A stretch of 64,000 nucleotides of DNA. It comes from Anadara kagoshimensis. Taxonomy: Eukaryota > Mollusca > Bivalvia > Arcoida > Arcidae. Both the position numbers and the translations under genes were made by a program. Under the pieces are notes generated by a model. It was not told where the DNA came from, ran no database searches, and was given only the letters and a program-made list of their open reading frames with translations. Numbering within the stretch: position 1 is the stretch's first letter; every line of letters starts with the position of its first letter. Shown piece by piece: positions 56,735 to 64,000 of this stretch. The DNA is taken from NCBI GenBank assembly GCA_021292105.1, contig CM037869.1, positions 7,314,204-7,378,203 on the forward strand, given 5' to 3'.

Positions 56735-57590
56735 GGTCTAACCAGGAGAAATACTATCAACCAAGTCATTAATATAAAGTAAAATCAATGTTGGCGGTAA
56801 TGGTTCACCTTGTTTGACACCCAGATAAGAAGAAAAATATTCACTGTAAACATTATTATACCTCACACACAACTTGAAATTGTTATACATTGATTTAAGC
56901 ATAGTAGCTATTTTACTGTTAACACCATAGTGATATAGTTTTAACCCAAGTTGATATCTGTTTACATAGTAAAAGACCTTTTTATAGTCTCTAAATGCAC
57001 AGTAAAGTTTCTTGTCTTGTGACAGGGTCTTTTGAGATTAACGAGTGTAATATAAAAACAATCTGTAGTGCTTTTACCTGCCTGAAAACCAAACTGATTT
57101 TCGGTTATCAAACCCCTTATATTTGACCAGTCATTTTGTCGTTTATTTAATATGTTAGAAAATATTTTACCCATTACACTCATCAAGACAACTCCTCTTT
57201 AATTATTTACATCATCCATGTCACCTTTTTTGGGGTACTGGGGTTACAACACCTTTAGACCATTGAATTGGGTATATACCAATTAAACACAATATTATAC
57301 AGGTCACAAAGAAAATGGGTAGTAAAATGTGAACAACATTTAAATATCTCAGCAACAGCACCATCAATCCCAGCAATTTTACCCAGTTTTAAGGATTTTA
57401 TTGCATGTATAACTTCATCTTGTGATATAGACTGGTCTAAAATATCACACTGTATATTAACATCGGGGAAATAATAAATCAAATATATGACATAATTGAA
57501 ATATTTAATTTGAAAGATGAAATGTTCAGAATACTGAACCGTAATGTTTTCAAAGTGACTATTGTAAAATGTTATCAGCAACATGGTAAC
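56735..57590 (-). pseudogene. LINE reverse transcriptase remnant
   Basis: From 57590: DILDQSISQDEVIHAIKSLK, LGKIAGIDGAVAEIFK (the KAxGxDG box), LYNIVFNWYIPNS, then in other frames LMSVMGKIFSNILNKR and ENQFGFQAGKSTTDCFYI (the QFGFRxGxST box), then FKLCVRYNNVYSEYF and GVKQGEPL. This is the non-LTR order up to motif B; the catalytic YxDD part is missing where the sequence ends near 56735. Several frameshifts. Confidence 0.7.
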
Positions 57591-57726
57591 ATTTCTGAAA
57601 TCTTGGGTTTTTAATTTTCACACCAGCAATGAATCATGAATTGAAAATATTAATTAAACTTGGAAAGTGACAGATCTTGCAGAAATTTTTTTCTCTAAGT
57701 ACAAGAAATCTTTGAGATTTAAAATT

Positions 57727-57870
57727 AAATGAACATTTTTGTGAAAACCCTTGAAACAAGTCATGCCAAGTTTTCTGTTTAAACAGTACTTATATTTTAA
57801 ATGAACATTTTTGTGAAAACCCTTGAAACAAGTCATGCCAAGTTTTCTGTTTAAACAGTACTTATTGTCT
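57727..57870. repeat. tandem duplication, about 72-bp unit, two copies
   Basis: AAATGAACATTTTTGTGAAA, CCTTGAAACAAGTCATGCCA and TTTCTGTTTAAACAGTACTT occur twice without visible change (starts 57727 and 57799). Confidence 0.8.
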
Positions 57871-57879
57871 TGTTTGAAT

Positions 57880-58780
57880 TAACGTTGCCGAGTAAATATT
57901 TGAAATGTTTTTGTTTTCTGTTTAATTTTAAATAGCATATCTATATACTGTACCTACCAACTTCTTTAATAATTCTCGTAGAATCCAGTTTTAAGATTCG
58001 TCCAAAACAATCAGGTGATTCAGGCGTGGATGATATCAATCCGCTTCAGAAAATCTAGTTGCTAAACTTTCATCAGCTATCTGTGAAGGGGAACTGGTAT
58101 CATTCATTGTTGGTGGGTTTTGAATGTCAAGTGTAGTTATCAGACCACCTTTTGGCATTTAGTAAGGATTTGCATGAAGACAGGTAGTGATGACCAGTCT
58201 CTATGCCGTACCTCCAACTTTTATTTGCACCATGCTGCTACTGTTTCCTTATCCTCTCTACCTAAGTAAATGAACTACGTTTCTATCACATGCAAATACT
58301 AGGAAACAACAATTGCCTGTCCATATCAAGCTGACTGACGATGTCATGTGCCCAAGCTTTCATCTGAAAGTAAGAAAGTTTCTTTCATCATCACTGTAAC
58401 TGCCTTGAAACAGCAAGTGTAAATTGTTTTATAAGACACTGCGTGTCTCATGATTTCATTTTATTGGTCATATACTAGTACATGTACTTGTTTTCCAAAT
58501 ATTTATATCTGGGCTTTATTTTATTAGCTTTTGCTTGCACTTTGAACAACGAAGATATTTTGCAGATATTTTGGTGTAATAGTCATCAATATCCAGAACT
58601 AGTCTTGTCTTTTGGCGAGTCCTTGAGCGTGTTAAAATACCGTTACATACACCTGTCTATGGGCACCCGAGTACCACACTCCAAACTTGAATTGGGATCC
58701 ACAAAAAAGGCTTGTGGAAGTAGAAGCGGCCAACTCGGTTCTGATTATTGAATGAGACAGTAGGTTGTGGCTCATTATAT
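57880..58780. other. mostly no gene seen; one weak minus-strand coding-like stretch
   Basis: A 42-codon minus-strand frame from about 58160 to 58035 (MPKGGLITTLDIQNPPTMND, then SQIADESLATRFSEAD and a stop) is coding-like but without support. It may be a 3' exon of the gene to the right. Nothing else recognised. Confidence 0.25.
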
Positions 58781-58784
58781 CAAA

Positions 58785-59010
58785 GCTGACTGACAGTGCA
58801 TAGCTGGAACTCTACTCTGTTGTTACTCGGAGCAAAGGTCTTTGATATCCACTGGTGGTGTACCTTTGGCAATGTTGACTTCCATCCTTCATACAAGAGT
58901 GATCTGTATATAAAAAAACGAATATAATTTCCACTGATCTGAATAGTGGATAAATATGTTTCTGTCCCTCGTGTTCGACTGTACTTCAAATATCTGCATG
59001 TGCTATATAA
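58785..59010 (-). other. candidate exon region, unknown gene
   Basis: Minus strand: acceptor-like CACATGCAG at about 59000, then KYSRTRGTETYLSTIQISGN; a second acceptor-like TTTATATACAG at about 58904, then SLLYEGWKSTLPKVHHQWIS and KTFAPSNNRVEFQL to a stop at 58780. It resembles, at its start, 59420-59545. Confidence 0.3.
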
Positions 59011-59225
59011 TTATTTATAACTCTCTGTCCTAGAAATAAAAAAAAAATTGTGATATAATAAAACCCCTTTTTAAAATTATTATTGCTGTTTTCTTACTTT
59101 GCAATTGGTAGTAAAACGTAATTAAATTTGTTATTATTAGCCAATCCGATGGCCTAACTATATTTGGTGCTGCCCTTCACTCAAGGATGCATGCAGATGT
59201 GAAGACAAGCGAAGAGGTGCAGAGG

Positions 59226-59400
59226 TCAAGTATAAGGTTTATATCACAGAGGACCCTCACCTCAAGTATATCGGTTATATCACAGAGGGCCTACACCTCA
59301 GGTATATGGATTATATCACAGAGGACCTACACCTCAAGTATATGGATTATATTACAGAGGGTCTACACTTCAAGTATATGTATTATATCGCAAAGAACAG
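59226..59400 (+). repeat. 36-bp minisatellite, five copies
   Basis: Units of TCAAGTATA...TTATATCACAGAGG...CTACACC at 59226, 59262 and every 36 bp to about 59400. A plus-strand frame stays open through all copies (SSI..ISQRTYT), which follows from the period and does not prove coding. Confidence 0.75.
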
Positions 59401-59419
59401 ATTTATTATATTGAAAATT

Positions 59420-59545
59420 TGCCTGCAGTGACAATGATTGTCTTTTGCATCTCATCTTCCTCAATCGTCCAAATCTGACCATAACCACAGGAGATATAGG
59501 GGCTCTTTTAAGTTTTCGACTGCATTTAAAATATCTGCATGTGGT
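59420..59545 (-). other. candidate exon, duplicated relative to 58.9-59.0 kb
   Basis: Acceptor-like CTACCACATGCAG, then an open minus-strand frame KCSRKLKRAPISPVVMVRFG and LRKMRCKRQSLSLQ. Start and upstream flank resemble those at about 58968-59045, 545 bp away. Confidence 0.3.
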
Positions 59546-60633
59546 AGTGAATATGTTTAATAACTTTCTGTACTAGAAATTTAAAAAAAAAAACTTCTAA
59601 ATACAAAATGTTATAAACACAATTTACCGCTCTTAAATAATTCAAAACAGCGTTTAGATCTTCCTTCAGTTCCTTGGCTGGTCAGATAGTAGCTACTGAG
59701 CTGAAGTGAGTCACTGCAGGTAATGTTTGTTCTTTATCATGCGTTCAACTTTTTCAATATCATTTTCTCTGTGCTACTTTTGTTGTCATGCTTGAGATTT
59801 TTGCATCTTTGCAATGTTTTTTATCTTGGATACAACTTGCTGATTTCACCACTGAAGTACAAATATTTGCAGATCCTCTTCTCTTGTTTGTTTAAATTAA
59901 CTCGGTTTGTTGCTTTTATTTTTCATGAGGAAATATGCATACCTAATTTAATTGACGATGGGGCTTCAGTCATTGTGGCTGTATTAACAAATTTTCGCAA
60001 ACCTGTTCACAAATCCTGTCATATAGTCCAGACCTTTTAGTAAAACATGTACACCACAAGCACATTCAAAATATATTAAAAAACCAAGAATAAATAAGTT
60101 GTACTAATAAAATTAAGCCAACCTCTATCCATTCTTTCAGTAACCTGAATTGGTTGACTATTGTACTATATTTCCGGTAAGAACCCCATTCCTTCAGTGG
60201 TAAAATAGATCAAAAACAAAAGTACTAATCCTAGTCTGGATATACGCGTGAAGTTCCACCAGGAAAGTTAGGCCGAATGCTCCGGAATAAAAATAGAATA
60301 AAGAAATAAACACTATAGCTTATCTTACTTCTTTTCATATACTTAATCATCTGTGTGACACTGTTTCTGCATGCGTTCCAGACTGCATTTAATGCATGAT
60401 TGTTCTTCAAACGTTTTGAAAGGATAGATGAAAATATTTTAAAATTTACATATTTTTAGACACTTGTAAGTCTGTCCCTTTTCAAAATATATCATGGAAA
60501 TTTACCTTAAAACTAATTATTCTATTGAGGTTTAATATTGCAGCTGGTCAATACTGTAGTTTGTTAATAAAGGAAAAACAACCATGATAACCACTAGGCT
60601 AGACTATAACGAGCAAGATAAGATCATGAACAC

Positions 60634-60777
60634 CTGCAGTTGTCCAGTAACATAATATAACACTTTTTTGTTGAATGAATCATTGTGGAAATACGCCTTA
60701 TTTATTTGCTTTAGTATTATTACTTTTTCATTTCCATCAGAATAAAATGGTACATCTTTGGTCATTGTGCGAACCGT
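60634..60777 (-). other. candidate exon of the unidentified minus-strand gene
   Basis: VPFYSDGNEKVIILKQINKA, FHNDSFNKKVLYYVTGQLQ then a donor-like CAG|GTGTTC. Protein-like, but no acceptor in matching phase, so membership is uncertain. Confidence 0.3.
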
Positions 60778-60853
60778 CGAGAAGACAAAAAGGTAGCAGT
60801 TATGTAAATTTGTCATGTTTTAATTAAATGTTTTATAAACAAAAATTACATAC

Positions 60854-61103
60854 CCTGCCTGTCACAGGTTTAAGAGAGAGCTTTTCCTCTTTTTTTATAG
60901 GTAACTGGGACCAGGTCTTTTTTCTGTATTTTAGTTGATGAATAGTTGATAAAGGTTTCAAACCATCAAACTGTTTCCCTGAAAAGTCAAGCAATCTACA
61001 AGTCTTTTCGATCTGAGTTCCCCATACACCAAGGGTAATGGATGGTGTTAAGTCCAAGTCCACTGAATTGGAAATACAGAATTCAATGAATACCATCAAC
61101 ATA
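60854..61103 (-). CDS. exon 4 of an unidentified, probably host gene
   Basis: Acceptor ATATTTAG, donor AGG|GTATGT. Completes the split codon left by exon 3 and stays open for 83 codons: MLMVFIEFCISNSVDLDLTP, ITLGVWGTQIEKTCRLLDF, then KKTWSQLPIKKEEKLSLKP. Alternating hydrophobic strands at the start, basic at the end. Family not recognised. Exons 2, 3 and 4 agree in phase, which argues for a real gene over chance. Confidence 0.5.
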
Positions 61104-61109
61104 CTAAAT

Positions 61110-61955
61110 ATCTATGTATAAATCCTACATTTTGTACTCTACAACAAACTACAAACCCGATTTTTCCATTTTCTTCTATCAAAAGGGTCCTCTTGAAAAT
61201 CGCCACAAAAGTTTTAAAAAATTCCCCTCCTTGGACCCCCGAAATAATCCGCTTCTTCACCTACATATGTAACATGTAGAGGGAATATTAAATTTGCGAT
61301 GTATGGTATATCTTACATCGCATTATATCTCAGTGAAATCGGAATTTTAGATAAAAATGAGACGCTCAGTGTTACTGTAACACTACAATGAAGGCTTAAC
61401 ATAAACCAGTTTCAAATCAAACTAAATTGCACTTTGTGTAATATGAGTAATGTCGCCTGTACAGGAAGATGTTTTGTACTTACTATAAACTTATTCACTA
61501 AGAACCCTCAGTTTCACAGCTTTGGTTCTAATTGGCCTAGAAGTTTGATATCAAAATAATCAGCTTTAAACAGAACCGTATTTATTTAAATATTCTACTA
61601 ATAATGATCTTACGAAAAGTGTGGAGAAAGCCTCTTATATATGTCAAATTCCTAGCCTAAAAAATCTATATACCAAAACTGAACTAAATTGGTCAATTGA
61701 TCAAGCTTTATCAACTATTTATATGGTGTTTTTTTTCATTGATGGTAACAGTGCCCAATTTGGATACAAAGCAAATATCAACCTTTCACGCCAAAATGGG
61801 TTCATGTGCCGCAATTTCACAAACCAGTTGAGCTAAAAGTGAATCCAAAAGGAGACAAACGTTATTAACATATTTTTTTAACATATGGAAGTCTTCCTCC
61901 CTGTTCAATCCCATAATGCAGGGATTGTTGATACACCTATGAGACTTCTGAAGTC
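61110..61955. other. intron of the minus-strand gene
   Basis: AT-rich, no exon recognised. The stretch near 61700-61830 has a mild tRNA-like or SINE-like look (GCGCCAAAATGGGTTCATG-type word) that I could not confirm. Confidence 0.35.
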
Positions 61956-61963
61956 CGTGTTAC

Positions 61964-62175
61964 CTACTTTTTTCACACAGGTACAATCTCAAACGGTCGA
62001 ATCTCTTTTGTGGATCTAGAAAATTCCTGTAACCTTGCAAAGAAAATTCAGTTGAACCATCCGGTAGTGTATTGACAGTCTGGATAAACAAGATAAAAGT
62101 TGCCTTTACTCTTGTATCTTCTTTTAAAGGCACTGTGTACACAACAAAACTTTTCAAAAGCGGCATTTCGAATTT
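61964..62175 (-). CDS. exon 3 of an unidentified, probably host gene
   Basis: Acceptor ACTTCAGTAG, donor AGTAG|GTAACA. Open frame KFEMPLLKSFVVYTVPLKED, TRVKATFILFIQTVNTLPDG, STEFSLQGYRNFLDPQKRFD and LRLYLCEKS. Starts in the phase that exon 2 ends in and ends with two bases that exon 4 completes. Beta-strand-like alternation; no known domain recognised. Confidence 0.55.
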
Positions 62176-62559
62176 CTACTGAAGTGTTGTGTGTCTTTGA
62201 AAATGGTCAAACCAAAACACAACCACCAATTGCAGACAGATTTGTGGCACTGATTCTTATAAATGCGCTAGCTTTAAAATGTCCATGGGTGACCTTTACC
62301 TACATTGGAATATAAAGTATCAAAAATTTCAGTTTAAAAATAAGTAAATATGGATAATAAATAAATTTTTAAAAAATCTACGAAATATATGATTTTGGAC
62401 ATATAATTTTGTATGCGCACATGAATGTAAGTGAGTGCGAGCAATGTTTCGAGATATATGACTATCTAGATAATGCCTTAAGTCCTTTGACAAGCTCTGC
62501 ATTTTGTTGAAGTTTCTAAACAGAGAGAGAGAGGTGGTTTAAAAACATAATTCATTTAC

Positions 62560-62698
62560 ATTTGTGTATCCACTTTCCTTGCTCCCCGAAGATGTGGCTA
62601 TCTTTTGCTGGCTTTGACCTTTTGAATCTTTAGTCACATTTCTAATCTTCTTGCGATAATATTCAAATGTTCCAAACCTTGAATATAGAAATGTAAAA
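62560..62698 (-). CDS. exon 2 of an unidentified, probably host gene
   Basis: Acceptor TTCATTTAG (alternative TATATTCAAG at 62677), donor ACAAAT|GTAAATG. Frame SFTFLYSRFGTFEYYRKKIR then NVTKDSKGQSQQKIATSSGS and KESGYTN. Polar, Ser/Lys-rich, hydrophilic linker-like. Ends in phase 0, matching exon 3. Confidence 0.45.
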
Positions 62699-63156
62699 CT
62701 CTAAATGAATTCATAAGCCAAAGGTAACTTTGGGCAGAAAGATAGAGCGGTTATTTCACCAACAGTTGCGGGAAAATGCAAATATTTTAACACTGCAATA
62801 TTTCCCAAGGTGACAGTTAATTAATTTGTAAGTTTGAAATAGTGATAATACAGTATTTACCTAGTATTAGGGTTTTGACGTGAGTTTACAACGAAGTGTA
62901 TGATAAAAAGCTGACGAGGGCAGTTTTGTTACAATTTTGCAGTAAGGTTTTCATTTTCATAATCAAAAATAAGTTATATGTTTAATTCGTCTATTGTAAA
63001 ATAATGTAACATACAACAGCAATATAAAAAGGGGGTTGGTTCATACGTTTATTTTAACCTGAAAACAATCAGATAACGCGAAGTTTGGTTAGAATTAGAC
63101 ACTAGACTTTATACCGGATAAATAATGTCGACTGCGCTAGTCGTCTTTGTGCTTAC

Positions 63157-63309
63157 TGCTTTCTTCTTTCATTGCTATGTATATCCTCCCTTCTCTTTTC
63201 CAGTCGCCTTCCGGCTCAACCATAATTTCATTTCGACAGAGTACGTGGTGAATCGAATTTTCATCAGAATCTTTATAATGAAGAGATGTCAGGGAAGGAA
63301 AAGCACTTC
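63157..63309 (-). CDS. upstream exon of an unidentified, probably host gene
   Basis: Acceptor AACTATTCCAG, donor AAGCA|GTAAGC. Frame SAFPSLTSLHYKDSDENSIH, HVLCRNEIMVEPEGDWKREG and RIYIAMKEES. The phase does not match exon 2 directly, so another exon in 62.7-63.1 kb or another donor is needed. Confidence 0.45.
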
Positions 63310-63504
63310 CTGGAATAGTTAGCACTAAAATCATAAATGTGTATTACAAATGAAAAGATACAAATATTTTTTATCATTACATGTGTGACATTCTTTAACC
63401 GTAAAAATACTAAAATGGCACAAGACACAGAGGATAAAGTCCATATTTTAAACCTTGCCTTTCACTTACAGGGTCGGATAGTACATAACGTGGGAGGCTG
63501 GGAA

Positions 63505-63541
<37 letters not shown>
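63505..63541. repeat. (TG)n(AG)n microsatellite
   Basis: About 11 TG units followed by six AG units. Confidence 0.9.
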
Positions 63542-63542
<1 letters not shown>

Positions 63543-63866
63543 GAGTCTTACGTAAATCATTTAATGTTAAATCCTGGTTATAAACAAGCGGAAATAAGAT
63601 TATGGTATCCTCTTCATCTTCTGAATTTCTTATCGGAATACACATAGAGGCCCTTTAAAGTATAAAATTCAGTAATTAACGTGAAGAAATATTAAGCTGA
63701 ATTTAACAGATGTCGTATACATCACAAAAGTGAATTATTATATCTCATTTTTTCAGTGTATGTGTACTTCTTTCGTTAAATTGATTCTTGAATGAAACTT
63801 TGCGTTAAAATTTGTCTTTTTTTATCGAAAAGTTAAAAAATCAAGTAAAATTTCAAATATACTTAC

Positions 63867-63935
63867 ATTGTGAAAAATACCTTTCTCTACACTGCAGATC
63901 CCGTCCTTTCTTTGAACGCGCGAAAAGCAATTTTA
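63867..63935 (-). other. candidate first (untranslated) exon
   Basis: Minus strand: GC-richer sequence (GCGCGTTCAAAGAAAGGACG) ending in a strong donor CACAAT|GTAAGTATA at 63866. It could be the 5' untranslated exon of the gene whose coding exons lie at 60.8-63.3 kb. The 5' end is not defined. Confidence 0.3.
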
Positions 63936-64000
63936 CGGTAAGGTTATGTTCATTTTATCTTTTTGATTTACGATTTTATTATCAGTAACATTATATACTG

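Noticed and set aside
59187-59414. 75-codon ORF with repeats
   Set aside because: The open frame follows from a 36-bp period; no other coding sign.
63505-63541. Z-DNA-type regulatory site
   Set aside because: A plain (TG)n(AG)n microsatellite; nothing links it to regulation.

Overview
This window looks like an AT-rich, intron-bearing, repeat-dense nuclear region of a marine mollusc, most likely a bivalve. The evidence is the mix of element families: two kinds of tRNA-derived SINE with mollusc-type tails, DIRS, BEL/Pao, Ty3/gypsy, Ginger, Helitron with an endonuclease, P, piggyBac, hAT and Mutator-like remnants, plus short spliced exons with GT-AG junctions. The species call is inference. There are no bacterial operons, rRNA genes or CRISPR arrays.

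Layout. 0-5.5 kb: G-run inverted-repeat element, SINEs, tandem repeats. 6.5-14.4 kb: stacked broken elements: Helitron helicase-endonuclease (+), Helitron N-terminal module (-), DIRS-like reverse transcriptase (-), gypsy gag (-), BEL/Pao pol (-) split by a SINE, and a zinc-finger module (-). 14.7-17.7 kb: a MITE, a decayed four-exon gene (-) with readable splice sites, and a hairpin-ended repeat. 18.2-25.1 kb: a cysteine-rich pseudogene, a BEL/Pao pol (+) split by a truncated LINE with a perfect 14-bp target duplication, and a SINE. 27.17-30.28 kb: an apparently complete Ginger-type transposon encoding a spliced transposase of about 673 residues; this is the best preserved gene of the window. 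30.5-38.9 kb: exon-like fragments, a relic of a transposase-like family, a reverse-transcriptase tail, a P-element relic with an internal triplication, an uncharacterised conserved gene relic, and a piggyBac relic. 39.5-46.6 kb: a SWIM/YqaJ-type relic split by a 1247-bp hAT element with an 8-bp target duplication, a SINE with a 13-bp duplication, and a fold-back Mutator-like element with a 9-bp duplication. 47.6-51.5 kb: a decayed transposase-like gene between two clusters of a 13-bp motif, the best candidate for an undescribed transposon. 54-57.6 kb: a gypsy-type LTR with polypurine tract and LINE remnants. 58-64 kb: exons of an unidentified minus-strand gene that is probably a host gene.

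There is no pathway here. Insertions, target-site duplications and nesting give a relative order of events: BEL/Pao before LINE or SINE, and SWIM/YqaJ before hAT. Coordinates of repeat boundaries and exon edges were read by eye and may be off by a few bases. Family names rest on motif recognition, not on database searches.
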